Part shown: positions 1 to 9,200 of the stretch, piece after piece
Layout of the letters: each line of letters begins with the position of its first letter
How positions within the stretch are numbered: position 1 is the stretch's first letter
Assembly (NCBI GenBank): GCA_050247435.1
Contig: JBFWUF010000014.1
Coordinates: forward strand, 62,001 to 126,000
DNA length: 64,000 nucleotides
Reading direction: 5' to 3'
Source: JAJVID01 sp050247435
GTDB lineage: Bacteria > Acidobacteriota > Blastocatellia > RBC074
Made by a program: the position numbers and the translations under genes
The notes under the pieces: model-generated
What the model was told of the DNA's origin: nothing
The model's database searches: none
Seen by the model: the letters and a program-made list of their open reading frames with translations, nothing else

Positions 1-1
1 G

Positions 2-1083
2 ATCGCGCGCGAACTCGATTTTCGCCGCGCGCTGCTGGTCGCCGACCCAGGCATTGCCGCGCTCAGGTATGTAGAAGAAGCTGTGAAGCTTCTCTCGCAA
101 TCGGGCATAGAATCTTTCACCTTCCACGATTTCGGCGAAAACCCGGACACGGCAATGGTCGAGGCCGGGCGCGCTTTGGCCTCAACGCTCAACATTGATT
201 CGATCATCGCGCTCGGAGGCGGCAGTTCGCTCGATTGCGCCAAAGGCATCAACTTCGTTTTGACCAACGGCGGCTCGATGCGCGATTACTGGGGCCACGA
301 TAAGCTTTCATCAAAGCCCGACGCCAAACCGTTGCTGCCGATGATCGGAATTCCCACTACTGCCGGCACGGGCAGCGACGCGCAATCGTTCACGCTGATC
401 TCAGACGCCGAAACTCATGTCAAGATGGCGTGCGGCGATCCTCAAGCCGCATTCAAAATCGTGCTGCTCGATCCGCGCCTGACCGTGACGATGCCGCCGG
501 GCTTGACCGCCATCACCGGCTACGACGCCATCTCGCACGCGGTCGAAAGTTACGTGACAAAGAAGCGCAACCCGATTTCGCAAATGTTCGCGCGCGAGGC
601 GTGGCGGCTGCTCGAAGCCAATTTCGAAAAGGTTTTATGCGAGCCATCGAACATCGAAGCGCGCGGCGCGATGCTGCTCGGTTCGTATCTGGCTGGACTG
701 GCAATTGAAAATTCGATGCTCGGCGCGGCGCACGCCTGCGCCAATCCGCTGACTAAAAATTACGGCGTGACGCACGGCGTGGCGATCGCCGTGATGCTGC
801 CTCACGTTGTCAGATGGAATGCGATGGCAGCCGGAGATCAGTATGACGATCTGTTTGAAGCAGCGCGGCTGCCATATGAATGCGGAATGCCGAGTGAGTT
901 AATCGCGTTCCACCTGGAACAACTTGCCAGAGCCGGTGGCTTGCCGACGAATCTTGGCAGCCTTGGAATACCGAAATCTGATTTGCCGATGCTGGCCGAA
1001 GAGGCGGCAAAACAATGGACAGGAGGCTTCAATCCGCGCGATTGGAGCGTTGCAGGAGCAATGGAGGTATACGAAAACGCGTT

Positions 1084-1087
<4 letters not shown>
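2..1087 (+). CDS. Iron-containing alcohol dehydrogenase, 5' end outside window
   Basis: Fe-dependent group III alcohol dehydrogenase, which would interconvert an alcohol and an aldehyde with NAD(P). The frame is open from base 2, and the residues before the GTG at 83 (RRALLVADPGIAAL) fit the family's N-terminal nucleotide-binding fold, so the gene starts upstream of the window. Visible signatures are the cofactor loop IALGGGSSLDCAKG, the stretch GIPTTAGTGSDA, and the metal-site segments GYDAISHAVE and THGVAIAVMLPH with the expected Asp and His ligands. The TGA stop overlaps the ATG of the next gene (ATGA at 1084-1087), so the two are probably translationally coupled. The substrate cannot be told from sequence. 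Confidence 0.93.
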
Positions 1088-2328
<1,241 letters not shown>

Positions 2329-2332
2329 TAAG

Positions 2333-2419
2333 ATGGATTGCGACTACAAATTCACTTCCGCCGATCTCGATCTGATGCCGGATAACGGCAAAATTAAGCA
2401 GGAACGTAAGTCAACCTGA
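2333..2419 (+). pseudogene. Truncated Uma2-family nuclease remnant
   Basis: A 28-codon reading frame starting MDCDYKFTSADLDLMPDNGK resembles the N-terminus of Uma2 (DUF820) endonuclease-like proteins, which typically read T-x-E/A-D-L-x-x-M-P-D-N/D-G-K-R-Y-E. After the PDNGK motif the similarity stops and the frame ends within 9 codons. The break (about 2390) coincides with the 3' end of the oppositely oriented DHFR-like gene, whose stop is at 2394. This looks like a recombination or insertion junction that removed the rest of the nuclease. The short length limits certainty. Confidence 0.5.
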
Positions 2420-2924
2420 TCACATCCTCGCCAATCCGGTCAATAGTCATAAGGCGGAGCGGCGGCCGGGGGCTGGCGAAATATGGTTTGCCGTGACCAA
2501 GCACGACAGGGTGCAGGTAGATTCGATACTCATCAATCAGGCCAAGTTCGGTGAGGCTTTGCGCCAGGTTCGGGCCGGCAACTTCGATCTCCCCGTCGCG
2601 CTCGGCCTTCAGTTCGCGGATCGCGCGCTCAAGATCATCTTCGACAAGCACGGCGTTGGGGCCGACCGACTTCAACGAACGCGAGACGACCCATTTCGGC
2701 TGGTTCCGCCACGCCGCCGCGAAGGCTTGTTCCTCTGCATCCCATTCAGGATGATCGTCGTCCCAGTAACGCATGACCTCATACATTTGGCGACCGTAGA
2801 CACTGCCCGCCAGGCCCTGAGCCTCCTCGATGAAGTGGTGGAAGAGCGTGGGGCTTGGCGCAAACGCCGTATGGTCAACGTAGCCGTCCAGGGACTGGTT
2901 CATTCCGAACACGAGCTTAGCCAT
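2394..2924 (-). CDS. Dihydrofolate reductase / RibD C-terminal-like family protein
   Basis: About 176 residues of the RibD-C/DHFR-like fold: N-terminal MAKLVFGMNQSLDGYV, then VYGRQMYEVMRYW, EIEVAGPNLAQSL and the C-terminal strand region LHPVVLGHGKPYF, all usual for the family. These proteins bind NADPH, and most members have no proven substrate. The start at 2924 is chosen over the upstream in-frame codon at 2951 because it follows an AGGAGAGG ribosome-binding site and begins the conserved core. It is the leftmost gene of the small-gene block that carries attC-like sites, and DHFR-fold genes are common integron cargo. Its stop lies at the break point of the Uma2 remnant. Confidence 0.85.
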   Translation of the reverse strand: MAKLVFGMNQSLDGYVDHTAFAPSPTLFHHFIEEAQGLAGSVYGRQMYEVMRYWDDDHPEWDAEEQAFAAAWRNQPKWVVSRSLKSVGPNAVLVEDDLERAIRELKAERDGEIEVAGPNLAQSLTELGLIDEYRIYLHPVVLGHGKPYFASPRPPLRLMTIDRIGEDVIRLTYVPA

Positions 2925-3000
2925 ACCACTTCCTCTCCTCACGCGGTACATCCGCGCGGTTTTCGAGCATCGTTGATGATTGGGCGTTGCGAGTTGTGCG

Positions 3001-3052
3001 GCCTAACAACTCGTTCGGCATTGCGTTGCGTTCACAGACGAGTTGGTTATTG
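3001..3052 (-). repeat. Degenerate attC-like recombination site after the MazF gene
   Basis: Read on the minus strand, the site ends GCCGAAC, 5-nt spacer GAGTT, then GTTAGGC (3007-3001). This has the layout of an attC right half (L', spacer, R' core GTTRRRY). The left half pairs imperfectly (TAACCAACTCGT with ACGAGTTGTTA, one bulged base) and contains the toxin gene's stop codon. The R'' core is poor, so this is a candidate only. Confidence 0.45.
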
Positions 3053-3373
3053 TAAGTCAAGCCAATCTTTCACAGCGTCTTCAACTTGTTCCATTTGCCC
3101 AGCGGTTAAACTGCCCAGTTTTCTCACGAACTTCGCGTGGGAAACGCTGATGATATTTTGCGCGTCAAAGGCGCCTTGTTTCAAAAAGCGAATTTTTAAG
3201 ACAACCTCAAAGCGCGTGCCTCTGATACTGGTCGTATGTGCAACCACTGTGATTAAAGCGCGGTCGGTATCTTCAGCCTCAATGCTCAAGACAAGACACG
3301 GACGAGTCTTGGCCGCATAACCCAAGTCCACCAGCCAAACTTCGCTTCGTTTAGCCAACGCGCCTGTGCTCAT
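3047..3373 (-). CDS. MazF/PemK-type endoribonuclease toxin
   Basis: A 108-residue protein with the MazF/PemK plan: KRSEVWLVDLGYAAKTRPCLVLS at the N-terminus with the usual K-x-R-P-x-L-V-L-S core, VVAHTTSIRGTRFEV, then the helix region FVRKLGSLTAGQMEQVEDAVKDWL. Family members are sequence-specific mRNA interferases neutralised by a partner encoded just upstream. Here the partner gene overlaps by 4 nt (ATGA, 3370-3373). The stop codon lies inside a hairpin resembling an attC site. Toxin-antitoxin pairs are frequent integron cassettes, which fits the neighbourhood. Confidence 0.87.
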   Translation of the reverse strand: MSTGALAKRSEVWLVDLGYAAKTRPCLVLSIEAEDTDRALITVVAHTTSIRGTRFEVVLKIRFLKQGAFDAQNIISVSHAKFVRKLGSLTAGQMEQVEDAVKDWLDLQ

Positions 3374-3573
3374 TTATCTTGTGCCTCTATTTCGGCCTCT
3401 TCCTCGTCAAGCGCAAGAAACAGGTCCTCTGCCGCCAAGGCAAGTTCGTCGTCTGAAAGTTCTGGTGCGCCAAAAATGTCCGTTCGACGCACGACTTCAA
3501 GAGCCAAATCGTATTTCTCCGTTTCGGTCAGTTTTTCAAAATAAACCAAGAGATTTTCAACTGTTTGTGTCAT
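3370..3573 (-). CDS. Small acidic antitoxin partner of the MazF-type toxin
   Basis: 67 residues, strongly acidic C-terminus (DELALAAEDLFLALDEEEAEIEAQDK), no recognisable DNA-binding domain. Its position directly upstream of the toxin, with a 4-nt overlap, identifies it as the probable antitoxin. The acidic tail would suit wrapping around a MazF dimer. A GAGG-containing ribosome-binding site precedes the ATG at 3573. I do not recognise a named family, and the function rests on context. Confidence 0.7.
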   Translation of the reverse strand: MTQTVENLLVYFEKLTETEKYDLALEVVRRTDIFGAPELSDDELALAAEDLFLALDEEEAEIEAQDK

Positions 3574-3661
3574 TTTCTTTTACCTCATAAGTGACATTGA
3601 AAACGAAAAATTGACCGATTACAAGTTTTCAAAAAAATGGCCGCTCCAGCAACGGAGAAAA

Positions 3662-3683
3662 TGCCTAACGACCATGTTAGGCA
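3662..3683. repeat. Compact GCCTAAC/GTTAGGC palindrome, possible attC remnant
   Basis: GCCTAAC at 3663-3669, six bases, then GTTAGGC at 3676-3682. The minus-strand right end (ATGGTCGTTAGGCA) matches the right end of the good attC at 4124-4213 (AGGGTCGTTAGGCA) with one difference. It lies downstream of the HU-like gene and upstream of the toxin-antitoxin pair, where a cassette boundary would be expected. Confidence 0.45.
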
Positions 3684-3752
3684 CGGTTTCAAAGGAACAG
3701 GTGGTTTTGATCTTTGTCATCATAGGAGCTAATCCTCCCGGCCATGTTTTAT

Positions 3753-4016
3753 TTATGGTTTCCCTTTATACGTGGAAGACCAGCCGAACAAGGCTCTTAG
3801 CTTTTGCCCTGGATTGAATTTGAATGCTGTGCTTTCTCGCCTCTGGTCAAGATAGAATCCTCCAAACCCTGTGAATGTAATTCCCTTTCCTGATTTAAAT
3901 ACCTGATACATCGTGTCTAATGTGACATCAAGCCAGACTTCTGCTGTTTTCGCATCGGTCTTCATCTTTTTGGCAAGGAGATGTACGAACTCTTCTTTAT
4001 TGATGCGTTCTGCCAC
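3753..4016 (-). CDS. HU/IHF-family DNA-binding protein
   Basis: 87 residues with the Bac_DNA_binding fold: N-terminal helices MAERINKEEFVHLLAKKM, the KSGKGITFTGFGGFYL strand turn that matches the family's G-x-G-x-F, and the basic arm start RRESTAFKFNPGQKL. It would bend DNA as a dimer. The start is GTG at 4016, 6 nt after AAAGGAGAA. The coding sequence is clearly more AT-rich than genes outside 3.5-4.8 kb, consistent with acquisition. The C-terminus after the arm (RALFGWSSTYKGKP) is shorter and less typical than in housekeeping HU, so an accessory variant is likely. Confidence 0.82.
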   Translation of the reverse strand: MAERINKEEFVHLLAKKMKTDAKTAEVWLDVTLDTMYQVFKSGKGITFTGFGGFYLDQRRESTAFKFNPGQKLRALFGWSSTYKGKP

Positions 4017-4123
4017 GTTCTTTCTCCTTTAGTAATCACCCAACTATGATTCACTTGTAACTTCTTTGATATGGATTTCTCTTCTTACTTTCTGGTACTC
4101 CCGCCCCTTCGCCACCTTAGAGT

Positions 4124-4213
4124 GCCTAACGACCCTGTTCACCGGGCGCGCGATGTGCCTCGGCAGAAACTATCAAACCCGATGCGCGCGCTCCGGTGCA
4201 ACGATTGTTAGGC
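4124..4213 (-). repeat. Well-formed integron attC site (minus-strand orientation)
   Basis: 90 bp. On the minus strand: R'' GCCTAAC, spacer AATC, L'' GTTGCACCGG, a GCGCGC-containing stem and loop, L' CCGGTGAAC, spacer AGGGTC, R' GTTAGGC. The cores match RYYYAAC and GTTRRRY. L'' carries one extra base compared with the complement of L', like the extrahelical base that sets attC polarity. That polarity puts the site 3' of the minus-strand gene at 4284-4700. Length is inside the known attC range. Confidence 0.72.
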
Positions 4214-4283
4214 TCTGTTCCGGTTATTGCTTGCGTCGATCTTAACGAGGTGACCTTTTGGAGAATCTCCAGAAAAATACCCG

Positions 4284-4700
4284 TTAAACGCGTTTCTGAA
4301 ATTGCACGCGAAGCTCCGAAAACCAGATAAGCGCTAGTATGACGCCACTTGAGAGCCAAGAAATGTTAGATAACCATTTTCCCAGCCCCAATTGGACAAC
4401 AGGCCCAAAGAATAACCCTGTCGTAAGGATAAATAGACAAATAATTGTATACAGTATTCTCGCCCAACGCTGTCGTAACCACAGCCCCAAATAACATAAA
4501 CAGAGCGCCAAGTAGAGAAAACACGCAATAATTCCGCCGATAAATTCAGCCAACTGCACAGGCATTGATCCTTTTTTGTATAAATATTCCTGCAGCGGCA
4601 CTGGCAAGTACGATTCCATTGTCATCTCAACAACAATGATTAGGAGTGTCGAAATGAACTCTACAAGTATAAGAACACGCAATATTCTTAGCTGTGACAT
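4284..4700 (-). CDS. Small integral membrane protein of unknown function
   Basis: 138 residues with about four hydrophobic segments: ILRVLILVEFISTLLIIVV (near residue 5), FIGGIIACFLYLALCLCYLGL (about 52-72), ILYTIICLFILTTGLFFGPVV (about 83-103) and WLSSGVILALIWF (about 115-128). No family is recognised. The ATG is only 12 nt from a GTTAGGC core (4719-4713) and has no good ribosome-binding site, as in many integron cassette genes, and a well-formed attC follows the stop. Composition is AT-rich. Probably a cassette ORFan. Confidence 0.7.
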   Translation of the reverse strand: MSQLRILRVLILVEFISTLLIIVVEMTMESYLPVPLQEYLYKKGSMPVQLAEFIGGIIACFLYLALCLCYLGLWLRQRWARILYTIICLFILTTGLFFGPVVQLGLGKWLSNISWLSSGVILALIWFSELRVQFQKRV

Positions 4701-4712
4701 AAATCAAATGGA

Positions 4713-4719
4713 GCCTAAC
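4713..4719 (-). repeat. Isolated GTTAGGC core, possible cassette boundary
   Basis: GTTAGGC on the minus strand, 12 nt before the start of the membrane-protein gene and after the stop of the gene at 4781-5188. No convincing L'/L'' pair is visible. The intervening DNA is filled by the 16-bp inverted units at 4742-4821. Confidence 0.35.
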
Positions 4720-4741
4720 ATGAATTATGCGGACAACTATC

Positions 4742-4821
4742 TGCCTACTATTAGGCATACCTGCCTAATAGTAGGCATTTCTACCTAATAGTAGGCATGT
4801 CATCCTGCCTACTATTAGGTA
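4742..4821. repeat. Four 16-bp units in alternating orientation
   Basis: Units at 4742-4757, 4762-4777, 4782-4797 and 4806-4821. Unit 1 (TGCCTACTATTAGGCA) is the exact reverse complement of unit 2, and unit 3 (TACCTAATAGTAGGCA) is the exact reverse complement of unit 4. Each unit is itself nearly palindromic. Units 3 and 4 lie within the last codons of the gene at 4781-5188 and supply its stop. Confidence 0.93.
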
Positions 4822-5188
4822 TACCGCCCTTGCCACTATCAGGCAGCGTAGATGGCTCGATTCTGGATGTGAGGTCGAGCGCGACGACCTTGTCATACCT
4901 CAATTCCAGAAGTTGAAGATCGCGATTCCATTTTCCGCCTGCCCATCTGACTGCCGTTTGAAGCTCAACCTCCTGCAGATCGACTTTCAAGCCGACAACT
5001 AAATCGTCAGGAATTTCCGGAGTCTGCGGTTTCCAGGGAATTGACTCGACAATCAACTCGACGGTCTTGTGGCGAAGTCCAAGTTCTTCGTCGTAGCGGT
5101 AGCGCACGCAGATCGACTGCTCGCCGTATTTGTCGAGCAGGCTCTTTGTGCCGTCCTGGCCTGGCTTCAGCTTTTTTCTTGCTCGCAT
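4781..5188 (-). CDS. Conserved hypothetical protein with repeat-encoded C-terminus
   Basis: 135 residues, soluble, starting MRARKKLKPGQDGTKSLLDK and continuing ICVRYRYDEELGLRHKTVEL. I recall similar basic, short N-termini in hypothetical proteins of Acidobacteria and cyanobacteria but know no function. The start has GGAGAAAAG upstream. The last 15 or so residues (GGIPNSRQDDMPTIR) are encoded by the 16-bp inverted units, and the stop TAG lies in unit 3, so the original C-terminus may have been replaced by the repeat. It is the first gene (in transcription order) of the cassette-like block. Confidence 0.65.
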   Translation of the reverse strand: MRARKKLKPGQDGTKSLLDKYGEQSICVRYRYDEELGLRHKTVELIVESIPWKPQTPEIPDDLVVGLKVDLQEVELQTAVRWAGGKWNRDLQLLELRYDKVVALDLTSRIEPSTLPDSGKGGIPNSRQDDMPTIR

Positions 5189-5353
5189 GGCTTTTCTCCG
5201 ATTGACTGGCGAGAACCGTTGCGAAAATTTCGGTTGAACGACGACTGGAGGTTTACTTCAAAGGCGGGCGCAGTATAGGCCCGGCGTCTTCGATCTTGCA
5301 ATCAATCATTGGCATTTCCGCTGTCCGACAATAAACAATCCGCTTTAAAGCTG

Positions 5354-5824
5354 TCAGAGACGAATGACGTTGAAGCCTTCCTTGTCCGCGGCATCCGACA
5401 GCCTGAGGTCTGCGCAAATAAACGCGTGTCCACCCGGATGGCCGCCACACCACACCAACGCCGCGGCCAATTGAATAGCGTCGGCAGCTCGCAGTGGATG
5501 AGCGCCCAGCAGCCGCTCCGCAGTTTGGCGCACTTCATCTGACGGCAAAATTTCATTCCACTTGCGGCGAAGCGATTCCAAAGCCTTGATCGCGGTCTGG
5601 CGATCTTTGATCGTCAATCCGCCTTCGCGCGTCAGACGATGGATGCCGCTGAAGGCTTCAACGCCGGTTCCCCACCAAACAATCTGTGTGTTGTAGATGC
5701 GAGCGGATCGCCGCGCGGCGGTTGACTGTGGCTGTTGGCAACAGAGCGGGATGATTGCGCTGCTGTCCCAGAAGGCTGGAATGGGCTGAGCGCGCGCTGG
5801 GGAACGCGGCTTTTTAGTCTTCAT
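5354..5824 (-). CDS. PIN-domain ribonuclease toxin (VapC-like)
   Basis: 156 residues. The PIN acidic set is visible: Asp in FWDSSAIIPLC near residue 20, Glu in WWGTGVEAFSGI, Asp in HPLRAADAIQLAAAL and Asp in AFICADLRLSDAA. VapC-like toxins cleave tRNA or rRNA. The ATG overlaps the 3' end of the antitoxin gene by 11 nt, so the two are coupled. There is a short basic, proline-rich N-terminal extension (KTKKPRSPARAQPIP) before the domain. Confidence 0.87.
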   Translation of the reverse strand: MKTKKPRSPARAQPIPAFWDSSAIIPLCCQQPQSTAARRSARIYNTQIVWWGTGVEAFSGIHRLTREGGLTIKDRQTAIKALESLRRKWNEILPSDEVRQTAERLLGAHPLRAADAIQLAAALVWCGGHPGGHAFICADLRLSDAADKEGFNVIRL

Positions 5825-6119
5825 TTCGTTCCTCGTCTATCAACCATTGCAGCGCATTCCGCGCTTTAACGGCGCCGGTCTTGACGCGCGGGAGTTTCAG
5901 CTTCCAGTAATCGTCGTCAATCGGGCCTTTGCCCAGTCGGATTTTGCCCTGCGCTTCCAGCCTCAATAACTCATCATCCGGGGCTTCGGTTCCGTTGAGC
6001 GGCATGAGACGCGCGACGGCCAGGTTGCGATCCCTGATGATGATCTCTTTGCCGGCTTTCACTTGTTCGATGTAGCGGGACAGGTTGTTCTTCAGTTCGG
6101 CGATGTTGACGCTATGCAT
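5814..6119 (-). CDS. Phd/YefM-type antitoxin
   Basis: 101 residues with the Phd/YefM N-terminus MHSVNIAELKNNLSRYIEQVKAGKEIIIRDRNLAVARLMP, the usual DNA-binding, operator-recognising half. The C-terminal half (EAPDDELLRLEAQGKIRLGKG) is the likely toxin-binding part. GAGGAG lies 6 nt before the ATG. It precedes and overlaps the PIN gene, the normal order for such modules, and should autorepress the operon. Confidence 0.87.
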   Translation of the reverse strand: MHSVNIAELKNNLSRYIEQVKAGKEIIIRDRNLAVARLMPLNGTEAPDDELLRLEAQGKIRLGKGPIDDDYWKLKLPRVKTGAVKARNALQWLIDEERNED

Positions 6120-6154
6120 TGATTGCTCCTCAGCTTTCTGCGCTGATTTGTTCG

Positions 6155-6218
6155 GCGCGTGGCCATTATAGCCCCTTTCTCCTGATCTGCCGGACAGAGG
6201 CTGTCAATGGCCACGCGC
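6155..6218. terminator. Hairpin downstream of the TonB-type receptor gene
   Basis: Perfect 13-bp arms GCGCGTGGCCATT (6155-6167) and AATGGCCACGCGC (6206-6218) with a 38-nt loop, 11 bp past the receptor stop and before the antitoxin promoter. No U-tract follows, so this may be an mRNA 3'-end or boundary structure rather than a classical intrinsic terminator. Confidence 0.55.
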
Positions 6219-6229
6219 ATCAGGTCGCG

Positions 6230-9200
6230 TCAGAACAACAGCTTCAACCCGAACTGAACCCGTCGCGGACTGTCAGCCGAATAGAGCCTGCCGAACGATG
6301 GCGAGCCGACGAAGTTATCAGGCAATCCGAAATTCGGATGGTTGAAGAGATTGAAGAACTCCGCGCGGAATTGGATGGTCGCGGCTTCTTTGATCGCGGT
6401 GTTCTTGACCACCGAGAAGTTCACGTTCTGATAACCCGGCCCATCAATGATGTTGCGGCCTGAATTGCCGAAGCTGCCGAAGCGCGGGATGGCGAACGCC
6501 GCAGTGTTGAACCATCGTTCCGGCGCCGGGTTTTGCAATTTGGCCGGGCCGACCAGATTGGGCCGGTCGTTGCCCAGGAAGCCGAGGTTCGAGATGCCGG
6601 TGTTGCTGTTGTCGAATTCGGGCAGCAGCGCGACCGTGAACGGACGGCCAGTTTGCAGCGTGACGACGCCGTAAGTCTGCCAGCCGCTGACCAGCGCCGT
6701 CGCCCAGCCGGCATTGGCGAGCATGCTCTTCCCTTTTCCAAACGGCAGATCGTAGGAATAACTCAGCGAAAAACGATGGCGGACATCGAAGCCGGAGCGG
6801 CCACGTTCGGCTCGCAGGTCGTAGCTGTTCTGCGGGTAGTTCGGATCGCCCGAACTCGAAAAGATGCCCGAAGCGTTGTCAATTGATTTGCCCCAGGTGT
6901 AAGCGCCGAGCAACGACAGGCCGAACGCCAGCCGTTGTTGAATACGCGCCTGGAAGCTGTGGTAGTTGGAGCCGGCGCTGCTTTCCTGCTGTGTGATTTC
7001 GCCGAAGAGCGGATTGCGAGGCAGATTCGGCTGTTGCGGGCGCGCCGCCGGTTGATTGATGTCGCGCGAGGCGAGCAGCTTCGTGCCCTTCGATCCGACG
7101 TAGGCCAGTTCGGCGACAGTGTTTCCGCCTAGCTGCCGCTGGACGCTCAGATTCCAATGCTGCGTGTACGACGTTCGCAGGTTGCGGTCGTAAGCGAACG
7201 CTGATGGCGGCGATTGGCTAGGTGTGTTGAACGGGAACGGATTGTAGACCGTCAGCGGCGCTTGCTGCGATTGATAATAAAAGCGGAAGTCGAAGTAGGG
7301 CGCGTTGAAGAACAAACCCTCGCCGGGCGCCAATGGCGATTGGTCGTAGTAAACGCCATACCCGGCGCGAACCACTGTCGCGCTGTCTTTGCCGAGCGAC
7401 CAGGCAAGGCCGACGCGCGGCGCGAAGTTGTTCTTGTCGGCTTCGTACCCGCCGCGCGGGATGCCGCCCGTTCCGACCTGAACCAGTTTGCCCGTCGCCG
7501 GGTCGTAGATATTGGCGCGGTCTTTGGTGTCAACCGGCGGCGAGTTGTATTCGTACCGCAAGCCAGCCGAGAGAGTCAGGCGCGGCGTAATCCGGAAACT
7601 GTCGTTGACGAAGAGATTGTAGCTTTCGGTGCGCAGATGCTGCTGATTGTCCAGTCGCGCGCCGCCTGTCACCAGCGGCAGCCCCATCAACAAATTGGCC
7701 AGCGGGTTGCCGGTGATGAACGGAAAGACCGTCGGCGTTCCGTCAGGCAGAGTGAATGCCACCTGTCCGGGGAAGATGAACAACCCGCGCGATTGAACGT
7801 CGCGGAAGGCGTTCTGCTGCGTGTAGCGAAAATCGCCGCCGAACTTCAACAGATGCGCGCCGCGCGAATAAGTGGCCGTGTCCAGGAATTGAAAGACGTT
7901 GGTCGCCGAGTCCTGCGGGTTGTTGTATTCGTGACCGAGCGGCGAGAAGCCGGTGACGCGAATGAAGCTCAGCCCGAAATCGCGCGGGTTGTTTGAAAGC
8001 TCCGGCAATCCGACTTGTTGATTGACGCTGACGCCGGGGTTTTCGGTCAACACCTGATTGCCAACGCGGCTGAACGCGACGCGCGCGTCGTTGATCAAAC
8101 GCGGCGAGAAAACCTGCGTCTCGCTGAGCATCAGATTCTGTCCGCGACGCAGGACGCTGTTGCCGTAACCGGGAACCAAGACCTGCGTCACGCCCGAATA
8201 AGGCTCGAAGAGGTTGCGGTCGGAGAAGCTGTAGCGCGCCGCGAATTGCGAGGCCGCGCTGAACGAATGATCAATGCGAACGTCGAAGAGATCGTTGCGG
8301 TCGCGCTGAACCGGCGATGCGGCGTAGTTCTGACCGGGCACATTACGATTCGGCAGCGGGTAAAGCGCGGCGATCTTCAGTCCAATCGGGTTCAGCGCCT
8401 GCTGCGGGATCTGGCCGCCGGGGAACGGGAAATTCGTGCCGGGGACAAGCGGCTGCTGCGACGGCGGCAGTTGCGAAAAATCGCCCACGCGCTCCTGCGC
8501 CGTCGGCACGTTGGCCAGCCGCGTGATCCCTTCTCGCAGCCGAGCCCCTTCGTAATCGCCGAAGAAGAAGGTTTTGTCTTTGACGATAGGCCCGCCCAGC
8601 GAGAAGCCGAATTGATTGCGACGGTATTTCGGGTCGGGCTGGTCAGCCGGAGCGAAGTAGTTGCGCGCGTCGAAAACCTGATTGCGCAAAAATTCGTAGG
8701 CCGTGCCGTGAAGCCTGTTGCTTCCCGACTTCAGAACGACGTTGACCTGCGCGCCCGCGCTGCGTCCGAACGAAGCGTCGTAAGCGCTCGCCAGCACCTC
8801 GAATTCCTGAATCGCGTCAACCGGCGGTTTGACGCCGAAGGTGTTCAGCTTCGGATCAACGTTGTAGACGCCGTCGAGCAGGAAGTTATTCGCGTCTTCG
8901 CGCGAACCATTCAGGCTGAACGCGAAATCGCCGCGAACGGAACCGGCGGAGCCTTGCGCGGCAGGCGCGGCGCCGGGAGCGAGCAGGCTCAATTCAAGAA
9001 AGTTCCTGCCATCGAGCGGCAAGCCCGTGACCTGACGGTTGTCAATATTCACGCCGAGCGCGGCGTTGTCGAGTTTCAACGGGCTTGCGGCGTCGGCGAT
9101 GACGATTGGGTCAACGCTCGCGCCCGCGACATACAACGTCACATCCAGCCGCGCCTCCTGATTGACGCGCACGATGAACTTATCGGCGGATTTCTGAAAG

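Noticed and set aside
2493..3320. 275-codon plus-strand frame across the DHFR-like and MazF genes
   Set aside because: Opposes two recognisable minus-strand proteins and shows no domain.
4742..4821. CRISPR-like array
   Set aside because: Units are 16 bp, in alternating orientation, with 4-8 bp between them. There are no spacers of CRISPR length and no cas genes.
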